Assembly (NCBI GenBank): GCA_041725895.1 | Contig: JBGRQA010000015.1 | Coordinates: forward strand, 1 to 64,000 | Direction of reading: 5' to 3' | Source of the DNA: JBGRQA01 sp041725895 | GTDB lineage: Bacteria; Bacteroidota; Bacteroidia; Bacteroidales; Marinifilaceae | DNA: 64,000 nucleotides | Part shown: piece by piece, positions 43,491 through 53,488 of the stretch | Layout of the letters: each line of letters begins with the position of its first letter | Numbering within the stretch: the first letter of the stretch is position 1 | Made by a program: the position numbers and the translations under genes | Notes under the pieces: model-generated | Database searches by the model: none | Told to the model about the DNA's origin: nothing | The model's input: only the letters and a program-made list of their open reading frames with translations

Positions 43491-45521
43491 TTATTTTTCA
43501 TCCGTCAGTAACATTAAATAATGCGCAGCCGACCAGCTAAAATGGTTCGCGTTAAGACCTTTCCCCGTTAGCGGGTGGTAGTTCTCGCGAATGGGAGCAG
43601 TGCCTTTCAAGCCTTCGGCGTTGTTCAGCAGCATTTGGCTCAATTGGTCGGCTTCTTTCTTGTAGCCGTACTGCTCCAGTGCCTTAATACCAAAGTAGGC
43701 CTGATCCAGCCACACCGGTCCTCGCCAATACCCTTTCAGCGGGTTGAATTTGTGATGATTTGCCGCCAGAGTAGGGAAGGGGACCTTGGTTGCAAAGCGA
43801 GAGCTGTCGGCAATTACTTTACGAACCCCCTCAGCTTGTTCCTGACTAGCCAAACCGGTATACAAAGGAATCCAGCCCTCAGGGCCCTGCTGTACGATTA
43901 GCAGCTTTCCGGTCTTAACGGCTCTGTCGTAGAAGAAACCAGTTTTCTCATCCCAGAATTTGCCGGCAATCTCCTCCTTTAACTTTTGGGCATCCTTCCC
44001 AAAGTCTTCACCCTTCGAAGTTTCGTTAAGGAGGGTAGTCATTTTTGCCAGATACAGTTTTTCTGCATACAGATACGCATTCAAATCCACCGATTCCTGA
44101 TCCATGGACCAGCCGTGCTCATTGTTTTTCAGCATTACGGCATCGTCGTAGCGAACGGCATTGTCCATTCCGCTTTCCCACTTGGCTGCGATCAATGTGC
44201 CATCGGTTGAACCGTACTCGCACAGTCCGTTTTTATCGTGATCGCGGTATTGGTACCACCAGTTGTGATATTTCACCAGTTTGGGGTACATCTCGGCTAC
44301 GAAGTCCTTGTCGCCGGTGGCTTTGTAGATTTCCCACACGGCCCAGGCAGCCAAAGGGGCTTTGGTATCGCGCCAGTTGTTCTCCTTGTCGTCGTAGTAT
44401 ACGCAGTCGGCTATCATGCCCATTTCATCCTGAAAATCGAACATGGAACGCATGCCATCCTTGGCTAGTTGGGGATTGAAGCGCACCAGTGCTACTGAAT
44501 GCTTCCAGCTGTCCCACGACCAAAAACCGTAGAAGCCCTGATAGGCCGCAGATGGAAATACCCCGTTGTGCTTTAAAGCACCGGCAGGCGACCTCCAGTT
44601 GGTCATCAGGGTTTCTACGCACTTAACCACTAACTGTTTATTTTGAGATTCGTTGAGCAAAGGGTTGTTGGAGTCCAGGGCTTTGGTCAGGTAATCGTTC
44701 CAGCGTGCTTCGTTGGACTGGAATACTTTCTCCGGCTGCTGCAGGTTATTGGCAACCTCTACAGCATCTGCCTTGGCTTCCATTTCTGAGAAATAGTAGG
44801 ATTGGGCCATGTTTAGAGCGATACTCTGTCCGGCCTCAATCTCCCGGGCTTCTGTATAGGCCAGTTGGTAGGATTGCTTGTCCTCTGCTACCTTTACCTC
44901 AACATTTTCCTTTACCTGTAGCAACAGGAATTCCTCGCCCTTTTCAAGGCCTAGTTTTACACCTTTGTCAATTGCCGAAAGGGATGCTTTGGGCAATAGC
45001 AGATCTCCTTTCCATGCAATATTCAGAGATAGTTTCTCTTTGCCTTTGTTTTCGATTCTGGTTTGGATCAGAGCCGAACGTTTGCTGGCAAAGCCCAATT
45101 CCATATTGATGGTTATATTCGGCAGTTCCAGTACCTGCTGCAATTTGCCGGGGAAGTAGTTCATGCTGGCCCTGGCCTGAGTCAGGTCGTAGGCTTTTCC
45201 TGTGTCTGCATCTTCAATTTGCAATTGAGCAATGCTCTTACTGGCCCACTGGCCCCACATCTTCATCAGAAGAGGACCGGTAAAACCACCGTAGTATGCC
45301 GAGCTATCCCGGTGAGGCAAGGCATAACCGTGCCAGGCACCCTGATCCGAAAAACCGAAAGGCTTCAATTCGTAGGGCTTTTGTGGAATCCCCTCGATGT
45401 TCAAGACATTGGGGTATTGATCCACCAGGCTTTGGGCTTGCTTTTTTTGCTCTTTCTGCCCACATCCTGCTATCAGAATACTTGATATAATTCCTATGCT
45501 TAGGATTGATCTTAATTTCAT
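43491..45521 (-). CDS. GH63-type glycosidase (YgjK/MGH1-like), lipoprotein
   Basis: 676 aa. Lipoprotein signal (IGIISSILIAGC). After an N-terminal sandwich (about 30-260) comes an alpha/alpha barrel with FYGFWSWDSWKHSVALVRF near 335-353 and GYWRGPVWLDQAYFGIKAL near 611, both typical of GH63 and related clan members that cut alpha-glucosidic links by inversion. Close YgjK-type relatives act on glucosyl disaccharides. It lies downstream of the GH2 gene on the same strand, with a CAAGT hairpin between. Confidence 0.85.
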   Translation of the reverse strand: MKLRSILSIGIISSILIAGCGQKEQKKQAQSLVDQYPNVLNIEGIPQKPYELKPFGFSDQGAWHGYALPHRDSSAYYGGFTGPLLMKMWGQWASKSIAQLQIEDADTGKAYDLTQARASMNYFPGKLQQVLELPNITINMELGFASKRSALIQTRIENKGKEKLSLNIAWKGDLLLPKASLSAIDKGVKLGLEKGEEFLLLQVKENVEVKVAEDKQSYQLAYTEAREIEAGQSIALNMAQSYYFSEMEAKADAVEVANNLQQPEKVFQSNEARWNDYLTKALDSNNPLLNESQNKQLVVKCVETLMTNWRSPAGALKHNGVFPSAAYQGFYGFWSWDSWKHSVALVRFNPQLAKDGMRSMFDFQDEMGMIADCVYYDDKENNWRDTKAPLAAWAVWEIYKATGDKDFVAEMYPKLVKYHNWWYQYRDHDKNGLCEYGSTDGTLIAAKWESGMDNAVRYDDAVMLKNNEHGWSMDQESVDLNAYLYAEKLYLAKMTTLLNETSKGEDFGKDAQKLKEEIAGKFWDEKTGFFYDRAVKTGKLLIVQQGPEGWIPLYTGLASQEQAEGVRKVIADSSRFATKVPFPTLAANHHKFNPLKGYWRGPVWLDQAYFGIKALEQYGYKKEADQLSQMLLNNAEGLKGTAPIRENYHPLTGKGLNANHFSWSAAHYLMLLTDEK

Positions 45522-45535
45522 ATTACTCGTTGTTT

Positions 45536-45632
45536 ATTGGCAAGTAGCTAGTAACAAGAGGCAAGGAACAAGGCTTTAGAAAGATAAGTTTTTCTTGCTA
45601 CTTGTCACTTGCATCTTGCTACTTAACTGCTA
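45536..45632. repeat. CAAGT-type hairpin repeat (GH2-GH63 gap)
   Basis: GGCAAGTAGCTAGTAACAAG on the left against CTTGCTACTTGTCACTTGC and a further copy on the right, forming a long imperfect stem that fills the gap and reaches the stop codon of the GH2 gene. Confidence 0.75.
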
Positions 45633-48600
45633 TTTGTCACTATATCTGATCTTACTAACCTTCATTAAATTCTCACCAGCCTTAACCGGTCTCAAAATGA
45701 AACTATAGTGATAGGGTTGAACAGGTAGACTGTACTCCGAGTGCACAGGGGCTCCCCATGAGTTGTCGCCACCAACACCCATCTGCTTGTAATCGATTTG
45801 GAAGTTGATGAGGTTTTCTTTCTTGATTTCGTTGCCGTGCTTCTGCGGATTGCCTTTTCCGGCGTGGTACAATTTGCTGTAGTCGAACTGCAGTGCCGAT
45901 GCAGAGATCATTGGTGCTCCTACAGCCATGATACCGAATCCTTCCTTATTGGTCAGTGCCATCCAGCGAACTTCCTCTTTGTTTCCAGTCTCTTGAGGAC
46001 GAACGTAGGGGTGGTACTGCTCCCAAACCGAACCGCTGTAGCGACCAACGGCTGCCCCGGTTTTGCGATCCCAGTAACTTTCCTGCGGACCACGTCCGTA
46101 CCATTCCATTTGATTGTATTCTACAGGCAATTGCATCTGCATTCCCATACGTGGAATCATGGCCTGATCAGCGTTTTCAGGAGTGAACTGGTTTTCTACC
46201 TTTATGGCACCGTCACCGTAGATGGTGTAGATGGTTTGGTATTTCGACTGCACGTTGAGCAAGTTGGATTTCACGGTAACCTGTATACTCTTACGGCTAA
46301 GCTGCTTGCTGGAGATCTTCACCAATTGACGCTTTTCACCGGCCGTTTTCCAAGCCTTGCATTTACCAGGCATTCCATTCCCCAGATCGTTGTCGGTTAC
46401 GGCACGCCAGAAGAAGGGCTGCAATCCTTTTTGGATCATCTCCCTCTCGTCTATTTTCCAGGATTCCAGGGTTCCGTTTTGTGTGTTGAATCGAATCTTG
46501 AAGTTTTCGCCCTCCACCTGAATTTCGTTCTCTTCGTCAAACAGGTCTACACATTGCAACTTCTCCATTGTGGTTGGTCTTGCCTCCTTGTACATGGGCA
46601 GTTGGAATTGCTCCCAGGCTACCAGGTGTCCCTCGGGAACGAATGGGGTTGCCTCTTTGGTATGAGCCTGTAGCTTGAGGAAGTACTCTGTACCTGCTTT
46701 GGGCGTAATTCTGGGGTAGGCGATGGTTACCACTGTCTCTCCGTGAGGTTTGATATCCAGTTCTTCCATTGTTCCGGAAGCCATCATCTCTCCATCGGCT
46801 GACAGTTCCCAGGTGAAATCGTACTGGTTCAGGTTGGTGAAGTCGTGACGGTTGATGATGGTGAACTGGTCGCTGGTTAAGTCTACCTTTTTGAAACCAA
46901 CAGGCTGGTATACTTTCTTCACCTCCCAGATGTGAGGATGCAACTTGCGATCGGAAGAGATCAGACCGTTGGCGCAGAAGTTGGAATCGTTCTGTACTTT
47001 GTACACGCCCATATCGCCACCGTAGGCAAAAATGGTATCGCCCTTTTCGGTTACTTTTTGGAAGGTTTGATCTACCCAGTCCCAGATGAACCCGCCTTGT
47101 AGTTGGCGATACTTGTAGATCAGGTCCCAGTAGTCCTGCAGGTTTCCAACACTGTTTCCCATGGCATGGGCGTATTCGCATTGAATCAGCGGACGTTTCT
47201 GTACCTTCTCCGCATATTTGATCATTTCCCACATGCGATCGTACATGGGGCAGAAAATGTCGGTATTGAAATCCTGCCCGCTGTCTTCGGATTGAACGGG
47301 ACGGGACTTGTCTCTCTCCTTGATCCACTTGTAGGTGGCGTGGAAGTTTTCGCCTCGGCCGGTTTCATTCCCCAGCGACCAAATGATGATGGAAGGATGG
47401 TTCTTGTCGCGTTCCACCATGGATACGGTACGATCCATAAAGGCCTTTTTCCAGTGGGGTTTACCCGGCAGGTTTTTTACCCGGTTGTAAGGTGTGGCTC
47501 CGTGTGCTTCGATGTTGGCTTCGTTAACCACATACAGGCCGTATTGATCGCAGAGTTCGTACCAGCGTTCGCGGTTGGGGTAGTGGCTGCATCTTACGGC
47601 GTTGATGTTGAACCTTTTCATGAGCTCAATGTCCTTGAGCATGGATTCCTCGGTGATTACACGTCCGTTGATGGGATCGTGCTCATGACGGTTCACCCCG
47701 CGAATGGTAACGGGTACCCCGTTGATCATCAGTAGACCATGCTTGATCTCTGAGGTGCGGAATCCGATCTTACGCTGAATGGCTTCTACAGTTCTACCGG
47801 AGGAAGATTTCAGCATTAGGTTCATGGTGTAAAGATGTGGGGTTTCGGCAGTCCATTTCTTTACATTGGGGATGTTGCCCTTGAAGGTGGCTTTGCTTTT
47901 GCCATTGGTGTTCAGTTTCATCCTGATTTCCTGGTTCACAACCAGTGCATCGTTCCCGCTTTGATCTTTAACTTCCACCTGAACCTTATAGTAGCTTTTT
48001 TTGGATGTCAGGTTGTTAACGTCTACTTCCAGAGCAAACTGTCCGTTGTTGTAATTTTCATCGAGACCGGCATGTACAAAGAAATCGTGGATGTGCACCT
48101 GGGGACGGGCATACAGGTATACGTCCCGCTCAAAACCACTGATTTTCCAGTAATCCTGATCCTCCAGGTAGCTGCCGTCGCTGAAGCGGTACACCTCAAC
48201 GGCCAGCTGGTTTTCGCCGGTTCTTAAATATTTTGAGATATTGAATTCGGCAGGGGTTTTACTGCCCTGGCTGTAGCCTACTTTCTCACCGTTCACCCAA
48301 ACATACATGGCCGAACGAACGCCACCAAAGTGCAGGTATACATCCTGACCGTTCCAGTTGGCTGGTATCTCGAAGGTGCGCTTGTAGGAGCCTACCGGGT
48401 TGTAATCGTGTGGAATAAAGGGCTCGTTGTTGGGGAAGGGGTAGGATACATCGGTATAGATAGGTACACCGTAGCCTTCCAGCTCCCAACTGGCGGGAAC
48501 CTTGATGTTATCCCAGCTGCTTACATCATAATCTGTTTTGTAGAAATCGGTTGGTCGATCGGCTGGTTTCCGAACCCAGTTGAACTTCCATGTGCCATTC

Positions 48601-48803
48601 AGGTTGAGGAAGTAGGGAGAGGCTTCCATCCTGTTGGCAGTGGCCAATTCTTTGTTTTTGAAGGCAAAAAAGGTGGCACGGGGTGCTTCCTTATTGATGC
48701 CCACTACTTCGGGGTTTTCCCAGTCGGGTCGTGAGGTTGCTTCCTGCGCTTGCAGGATTGTTCCTCCTAGCAATAGTGCTATTGCGAGGCTTAATCTTTT
48801 CAT
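45630..48803 (-). CDS. GH2 beta-galactosidase (LacZ-type)
   Basis: 1057 aa, the five-domain LacZ length. Signal peptide (MKRLSLAIALLLGGTILQAQ) places it in the periplasm. General acid/base Glu in IIWSLGNETGRGENF (near 478) and nucleophile Glu in RPLIQCEYAHAMGNSVGN (near 545); VNRHEHDPINGRV (near 371) is the usual active-site His segment. The C-terminal domain ends in the Bgal_small_N-type region with YGRGPQESYWDRKTGA. It releases terminal beta-galactose. With GH63 and the downstream SusCD it suggests glycan use, though its place next to the peptidases may point to glycopeptides. Confidence 0.95.
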   Translation of the reverse strand: MKRLSLAIALLLGGTILQAQEATSRPDWENPEVVGINKEAPRATFFAFKNKELATANRMEASPYFLNLNGTWKFNWVRKPADRPTDFYKTDYDVSSWDNIKVPASWELEGYGVPIYTDVSYPFPNNEPFIPHDYNPVGSYKRTFEIPANWNGQDVYLHFGGVRSAMYVWVNGEKVGYSQGSKTPAEFNISKYLRTGENQLAVEVYRFSDGSYLEDQDYWKISGFERDVYLYARPQVHIHDFFVHAGLDENYNNGQFALEVDVNNLTSKKSYYKVQVEVKDQSGNDALVVNQEIRMKLNTNGKSKATFKGNIPNVKKWTAETPHLYTMNLMLKSSSGRTVEAIQRKIGFRTSEIKHGLLMINGVPVTIRGVNRHEHDPINGRVITEESMLKDIELMKRFNINAVRCSHYPNRERWYELCDQYGLYVVNEANIEAHGATPYNRVKNLPGKPHWKKAFMDRTVSMVERDKNHPSIIIWSLGNETGRGENFHATYKWIKERDKSRPVQSEDSGQDFNTDIFCPMYDRMWEMIKYAEKVQKRPLIQCEYAHAMGNSVGNLQDYWDLIYKYRQLQGGFIWDWVDQTFQKVTEKGDTIFAYGGDMGVYKVQNDSNFCANGLISSDRKLHPHIWEVKKVYQPVGFKKVDLTSDQFTIINRHDFTNLNQYDFTWELSADGEMMASGTMEELDIKPHGETVVTIAYPRITPKAGTEYFLKLQAHTKEATPFVPEGHLVAWEQFQLPMYKEARPTTMEKLQCVDLFDEENEIQVEGENFKIRFNTQNGTLESWKIDEREMIQKGLQPFFWRAVTDNDLGNGMPGKCKAWKTAGEKRQLVKISSKQLSRKSIQVTVKSNLLNVQSKYQTIYTIYGDGAIKVENQFTPENADQAMIPRMGMQMQLPVEYNQMEWYGRGPQESYWDRKTGAAVGRYSGSVWEQYHPYVRPQETGNKEEVRWMALTNKEGFGIMAVGAPMISASALQFDYSKLYHAGKGNPQKHGNEIKKENLINFQIDYKQMGVGGDNSWGAPVHSEYSLPVQPYHYSFILRPVKAGENLMKVSKIRYSDK

Positions 48804-48947
48804 GGTTTGTTAGGTTCGATTGTTCTCCATTTTGTTTACCTGAATGAGGGAGGCGGCCCAATTTCTTGAGGCCAGCCTCCACTCGGTCAGGGTTTAGGAA
48901 CGTTCCGTTAGGAACTATGTTTGTTGTTTGTGTTTCAATTTCTTTTT

Positions 48948-48982
48948 AGCCCTGACAGGGTTTGAACCCCTGTCAGGGCTAT
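48948..48982. repeat. AGCCCTGACAGGG hairpin between C69 and GH2 genes
   Basis: Perfect inverted repeat AGCCCTGACAGGG / CCCTGTCAGGGCT with a short loop. Read leftward, in the direction of transcription, it is followed by A-rich rather than T-rich sequence, so it is not an ordinary terminator. Related to the GCCCTGAAGGGGC words near 12083 and 12151. Confidence 0.8.
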
Positions 48983-48989
48983 TGATCTA

Positions 48990-50621
48990 TTACGATCCTT
49001 GATTGTTGTTCGAATATTTCGTGATTAAAGTATTTCTCAATTTTGTGAAGACCTCCACTACCTTCTGCATGTTCTCGTGGGTAGAACGGGTAAGAAGTTG
49101 CCTGGCTTTCTTCGGATTTTTCCTGTATAATTTTAACGCTTCCTGATCCGTTTTCTCCAGTTTTGTAAAGAAGGATTCCTCCATAGGAGTGCGGGCAGCC
49201 CACAGGTCTTTCACAGCATCCTGCCAGCGCAAGTACATCAGGTTGTCTACAAAGTCGATGGCCCAGCGTGCCGATGTGGGGTCGTACTGCTTGGGATCGT
49301 AATTTTTGTAGGAATTATGAATGCTTTGAGTTCCTGCGTAGATTGGCACATAGGGTGATGTGAACTGGTTGTCCTGGTATACCCAGTACACGCCACCAAT
49401 GGCATCGGGAAGCCAGCTACGCAGTTGTGCTACCATTCCGTAACCTCCCCGGGAAACATTGCGGCGATGGGTAATATCCAACAGATCGCGCATGGGCTTG
49501 GTGGGGAAGGGAGTGGTCATTGGGCTCTTCTTTAGCTTTCCATCCTTGGTTGGCACGTACCAATCCGGATCGGAGCACATATCGTAAATGGTACCCTCGA
49601 ATGTGGAGCGTTGGAATGCCATTACATCCTTTACAGAGATTTTCTTTTCCGGTTTTACCGAGAAAGGATAGATGTCAATATCCTCCACAAACTGGTGGTA
49701 GGAATCCTGTCCTTTGTATGGATTGCTTAAGGATCGATTGGGCCACTCCTTCAGATTGGGCGCAAACTGGGAGTAGAACAACCAGAAACGACCACTGGCC
49801 CATTCGCGAAGGGTAGGGCTGTAGGCTTTCTGCCAAACAAATGGTTTGCCACTTTTAGGGCTCCACCAGCCGTTATCAATAGCTACCTGCTGGTAGTTTT
49901 TGGATGCTTTGAACCATTCCGGCTGGTTCAGGTCGATCTCTTTAATAATACTCCAGTTGGGGACAATGGCGATGTGATCATCCGGAATCCGCTGAGCTGC
50001 CCAGATGGCACCCAGTTTTCCGCTTTCGGGTGTCCAGTCCTTACCAACGGCTACAATCTCCATGATCCACACCTCGTTGGGATCAGCAATACATAGAGCT
50101 TCCGACTCCGGTCCACAAGAGGGAAGAAAGCCGTATTTCTCCATTAAGGAGGCAATCAGCTCAATGGCTTCGCGTGCGGTTTTGCAGCGCTGCAGGGCAA
50201 AAATTTGTGCTTGCTCTACGGTCATAATCTGCTTTCCATTCTCGCGGCCTACCTGCAGTTCTTTGCGCTGGCTTGTGGTACTTTCGCCAATGGCCAGTTG
50301 AAACTCGTTCATGTGGGAATAGGCCGAATGGAAGTAGGTATAGGTTTGTTCCACCTGGGGAATGTAGCCCAGAATTTCTCCGTACTGGTCCAGGGGCTGG
50401 TTCACATTCTGTAAGCCGTAGAAAACAGGAGCTATGGATCCCGCTGGGAATTTTTGGCCGTGAATCACCCGAATCCGGCTGTCGGGGCCACATCCCGTAT
50501 GGGAGGTGATCACCGAACCATCTACTGTTGCCTTTTTACCTGCCACGATATCGGTGCAGGCATTTCCGGTTTGGATGAACCAGGAGCAGAGCAGGGCTAT
50601 GGATAATATTGTTTTTTTCAT
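48990..50621 (-). CDS. Peptidase family C69 (dipeptidase PepD-like)
   Basis: 543 aa from the ATG at 50621, chosen since MKKTILSIALLCSWFIQTGN is a signal sequence; 25 more codons are open upstream without a match. After cleavage the N-terminal Cys of ACTDIVAGKKATVDGSVI becomes the catalytic nucleophile, as in Ntn-type C69 enzymes. Cleaves dipeptides with broad specificity. It is followed downstream by GH2 and preceded by S37, forming part of the peptide-degrading run. Confidence 0.9.
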   Translation of the reverse strand: MKKTILSIALLCSWFIQTGNACTDIVAGKKATVDGSVITSHTGCGPDSRIRVIHGQKFPAGSIAPVFYGLQNVNQPLDQYGEILGYIPQVEQTYTYFHSAYSHMNEFQLAIGESTTSQRKELQVGRENGKQIMTVEQAQIFALQRCKTAREAIELIASLMEKYGFLPSCGPESEALCIADPNEVWIMEIVAVGKDWTPESGKLGAIWAAQRIPDDHIAIVPNWSIIKEIDLNQPEWFKASKNYQQVAIDNGWWSPKSGKPFVWQKAYSPTLREWASGRFWLFYSQFAPNLKEWPNRSLSNPYKGQDSYHQFVEDIDIYPFSVKPEKKISVKDVMAFQRSTFEGTIYDMCSDPDWYVPTKDGKLKKSPMTTPFPTKPMRDLLDITHRRNVSRGGYGMVAQLRSWLPDAIGGVYWVYQDNQFTSPYVPIYAGTQSIHNSYKNYDPKQYDPTSARWAIDFVDNLMYLRWQDAVKDLWAARTPMEESFFTKLEKTDQEALKLYRKNPKKARQLLTRSTHENMQKVVEVFTKLRNTLITKYSNNNQGS

Positions 50622-50712
50622 AGTTGTTAGGGGTATATGTTTTTTTCTGTGTGCCTTTGTGACCTCTGTGGTTATATTTTTTACCACAGAGGACACAGAG
50701 TAGCACAGAGGG

Positions 50713-52026
50713 TTATTTCTTTTTCACCAATTTACTTTCATCAATTTCCATATTCAACCATTTCTCTAGTTTTTCCACGATTTTTTTCTGCATTTCTGAT
50801 GGGAAGTTTTTGAATCGTGTACCGTGGGCACCCTTGGGATTCACGAATTTGGCGCATTTGTCATTGCCATTCAGCTGTACTGCTGTGGCCGACCAGGTAT
50901 CGTATTCGCCGTAGATGAACAGCATCTTCTCTGCCTCAGTCTGCAGCCAGTTGTTCACTTTGCGCATGGATTCGGGGTTGAATTTTCCATCTACTCCCTT
51001 GGGCAGGGTGAAGTCGAAGGTCAGATCTTTGGTATCTTTCAGGTATTTTTTGAAAGGGGCTACTTCGTAGCTGTACATCCCGATTTCGGTAAGTGCTGCA
51101 TAGAAGAAGGGGCGTCCAAAATCAATATCCGCATCTGCAAAAAAGCTAAAGGAAGAGGTTTTGATGAGATGATCGAAAAGTTCTTTAACGCTTGCTTTTT
51201 TACCGGGGATATCCTCACAGGAGGTATTGCCCCATTGCCAGAAGGCGAAGGAGTACTCCAATATATTCAGATCCAATGCTCTTTCCAAACCTACTGAGAA
51301 TTGGTACTTCTTATCTTCGGCATGCTTTTTCAGCAGGGGAAGCAGTTTTGCACGATTTTCAAACAGACGAACCTGGAAATCATGGATCTTCTGACGGCAT
51401 TCATCCGATCCAACGGTTTTCAGATGTTGGTGAATTCGTTTGTCCTCTCTTGCCAGATTCATTGGGGCCACGTAGGGAACGCTTACATCGGCATCCTCAG
51501 GGTAGAAGAAACGGTGGTAGATGGTGGTTTGTCCCCCCTTGCTAATTCCGGTGGTGATCCACTTGTCTTTGTAGATTTTTTTCAGGGCCTGAATTACGAC
51601 ATGTTGGTCTGAAGCAGCCTGACGGATGGTTAGTTTGCTCCAGGGAATACTGTCGGGACGGGATTCCTTGAAGAAGCGGTGCTCGATGGTGAGTTGGTTG
51701 GCATTTAGTAACTTGCTTAACTCTCCGGCCTTCTCTGTCCAGATGTTGTAACCCTGGATTTCGACTACCATTGGTTTGTTAAGGTCGTGATGGCCAAGTA
51801 ATACCCTTTGCTTGAAGGTACCTAGCTCCGGATGATCATGATCGATGGGCTGAGTGAACCACAACTCGTAGTATTCGGTAAAGGTTGTATCGCCCTTAAT
51901 TCTTTCAACTGTGGCGTTGGGTATCTGTTGCAGCTGGGTGAATAGAGTCACAGGCTTTTGGGCACAGGAAACAATTCCCAGCCAAAGCAAGGCGATAAGA
52001 AGATGGTTTAGTTTTTTCAGTTGCAT
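50713..52026 (-). CDS. Peptidase S37-like (tripeptidyl aminopeptidase type), lipoprotein
   Basis: 437 aa with a lipoprotein signal (LLIALLWLGIVSCAQ). The alpha/beta-hydrolase nucleophile is in TGISKGGQTTIYHRFFYPED near 163; acid Asp in FIYGEYDTWSATAV near 376; His in GAHGTRFKN near 403. The segment after the Ser matches the S37 (PS-10) family of Streptomyces tripeptidyl aminopeptidases as I remember it. Probably releases tripeptides from exported or imported peptides. The 91-bp gap to C69 holds CACAGAGGACACAGAG-type short-word repeats. Confidence 0.8.
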   Translation of the reverse strand: MQLKKLNHLLIALLWLGIVSCAQKPVTLFTQLQQIPNATVERIKGDTTFTEYYELWFTQPIDHDHPELGTFKQRVLLGHHDLNKPMVVEIQGYNIWTEKAGELSKLLNANQLTIEHRFFKESRPDSIPWSKLTIRQAASDQHVVIQALKKIYKDKWITTGISKGGQTTIYHRFFYPEDADVSVPYVAPMNLAREDKRIHQHLKTVGSDECRQKIHDFQVRLFENRAKLLPLLKKHAEDKKYQFSVGLERALDLNILEYSFAFWQWGNTSCEDIPGKKASVKELFDHLIKTSSFSFFADADIDFGRPFFYAALTEIGMYSYEVAPFKKYLKDTKDLTFDFTLPKGVDGKFNPESMRKVNNWLQTEAEKMLFIYGEYDTWSATAVQLNGNDKCAKFVNPKGAHGTRFKNFPSEMQKKIVEKLEKWLNMEIDESKLVKKK

Positions 52027-52059
52027 TTTAGTTGTTTTATTGGTTGCACTTCACTAGTG

Positions 52060-52330
52060 TCATGTTACAAGTAGCAAGTAAAAAACTATTTTTCTTGCTT
52101 GTTACTTACTACTGGGAACTTGCACCTGTTTTAGCAAAAGCCTGAAGAGCGAATTCCTGTGTTTGTTGCAAAGTATGATGAAGCCTGTTACGCTTAAGCT
52201 TCGGAATTCCTGGCTCTTCAGAACTTTGTTTTTTAGTGACAAGTCACTAGTAGCAAGTTACAAGTGTTGAGTAAAGCTTTTATTGTTGAGTATATCTACT
52301 TGCCACTTGTTACTAGCTCCTTGCTGCTTA
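52060..52330. repeat. Nested CAAGT and GAATTCC inverted repeats
   Basis: An inner inverted repeat CTGAAGAGC..GAATTCC / GGAATTC..GCTCTTCAG (about 52142-52220) is flanked on both sides by CAAGTAGC / CTTGCTTGTTACTT-type words, giving several nested imperfect hairpins. It fills the 306-bp gap between the hydroxyproline dehydratase and S37 genes. Confidence 0.75.
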
Positions 52331-52332
52331 TA

Positions 52333-53376
52333 TTATCTAAAAATAAATCCTTTTCCCAATGGATCCTTCGGATCGAAATAGAATTCGTTCTGTCCGGTAA
52401 TGGAGGCGGTGCCGCTTACTTCGGGGATCACAGCAGCATGTCCTCCGTATTCGGTGACTTCGGCTACCTTCACATCCATGGTGGTACCCAGAATACTTTC
52501 GATGGTAATCTCTTTTCCTATTTCCAATTCCTCCTTGGCATGATGAATGGCTGCCCGGGCACTCACACCTGATCCGGTAGGGGAACGATCCACTTCCCCT
52601 TCAGCAAAAATGCAGACGTTTCGGCTGTGATGGCCCTCCTCGTTAGCATCGCCGATAAAGATGGTGCCGTACAGAAAGCTTAGGTCCTCCTCAAATGGAT
52701 GCTTGATCTCGAAATTATCCATTACGGCATATTTGATACGGCGACCGTAATCGATGAGGCGGTTGTAATCGGTCTCATCCAGTCTCAGTCCCAGGTCTTT
52801 GGCCTGTACGTAGGCATAGAAGGCACCTCCATAACCAATGTCAAACTTTACGGTGCCTATGCCCGGAACTTCTACCTGCTGATCCTGTAAAGGCATAAAG
52901 GAAGGAACGTTTTTAAAGGATACTTTCTGTACCTTCCCGTTTTCGCGGAAAGCCTGGCAGGTGATGCGTCCCGGAGGTGCATCGATTCGGATAATCGGAT
53001 TCTGCTCCTCACGAACGATCATGCCCGTATCTAGTACCAATGTGATGAGTGCGATCATTGCATGGCCGCACATAGTGCTGTAACCCTCGTTGTGCAGGAA
53101 AAAAGTACCGAAATCACCATCCTCTGTTGTGGCTTCGGTAATGACTGCTCCATACATGTCGGCATGGCCACGTGGCTCCCACATGGTGCCTGTACGAATG
53201 TAGTCGTAGTTGTCGCGAAAAAATCTTCGTTTCTCCAGTATTGTATTGCCTTTGATATCGGGCAAACCATCGGTGAAAACCCTTAGTGGCTCCCCGCCCG
53301 TATGCAGGTCAATGCTTCTAATTTTCAGCCAATCTTTGGGTGGCTGCCAGTTCCAATTGTCCAGTATATTCATCAT
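52333..53376 (-). CDS. Trans-3-hydroxy-L-proline dehydratase (proline racemase family)
   Basis: 347 aa. DLHTGGEPLRV at 24-34 and the first catalytic site GYSTMCGHAMIAL near 98 (Cys present) are typical of the family. The second site reads DRSPTGSGVSAR, with Thr where racemases and 4-hydroxyproline epimerases have Cys. A Cys/Thr pair marks trans-3-hydroxy-L-proline dehydratases, which make delta-1-pyrroline-2-carboxylate. A pyrroline-2-carboxylate/ornithine-cyclodeaminase-type reductase lies two genes away on the same strand, supporting this over epimerase. Confidence 0.88.
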   Translation of the reverse strand: MMNILDNWNWQPPKDWLKIRSIDLHTGGEPLRVFTDGLPDIKGNTILEKRRFFRDNYDYIRTGTMWEPRGHADMYGAVITEATTEDGDFGTFFLHNEGYSTMCGHAMIALITLVLDTGMIVREEQNPIIRIDAPPGRITCQAFRENGKVQKVSFKNVPSFMPLQDQQVEVPGIGTVKFDIGYGGAFYAYVQAKDLGLRLDETDYNRLIDYGRRIKYAVMDNFEIKHPFEEDLSFLYGTIFIGDANEEGHHSRNVCIFAEGEVDRSPTGSGVSARAAIHHAKEELEIGKEITIESILGTTMDVKVAEVTEYGGHAAVIPEVSGTASITGQNEFYFDPKDPLGKGFIFR

Positions 53377-53488
53377 CCAGAATTTTGGGCTAGTTGTATC
53401 TTTTTTTAATTATTACCTTGATGATATAATGCCGATAAATCATTTAAAAGTCTGTGGAAGCAAAGCGTACCAGAGACTTATTAAATAT

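Noticed and set aside
45798..46673. 291-codon frame antisense to the GH2 gene
   Set aside because: A compositional by-product of the strong GH2 gene on the other strand.
48948..48982. Intrinsic terminator after the C69 gene
   Set aside because: The hairpin is perfect but is followed by A-rich sequence in the direction of transcription, so it is listed as a repeat.
52333..53376. 4-hydroxyproline 2-epimerase or proline racemase
   Set aside because: The second catalytic Cys is replaced by Thr in DRSPTGSG, which fits the dehydratase subgroup.
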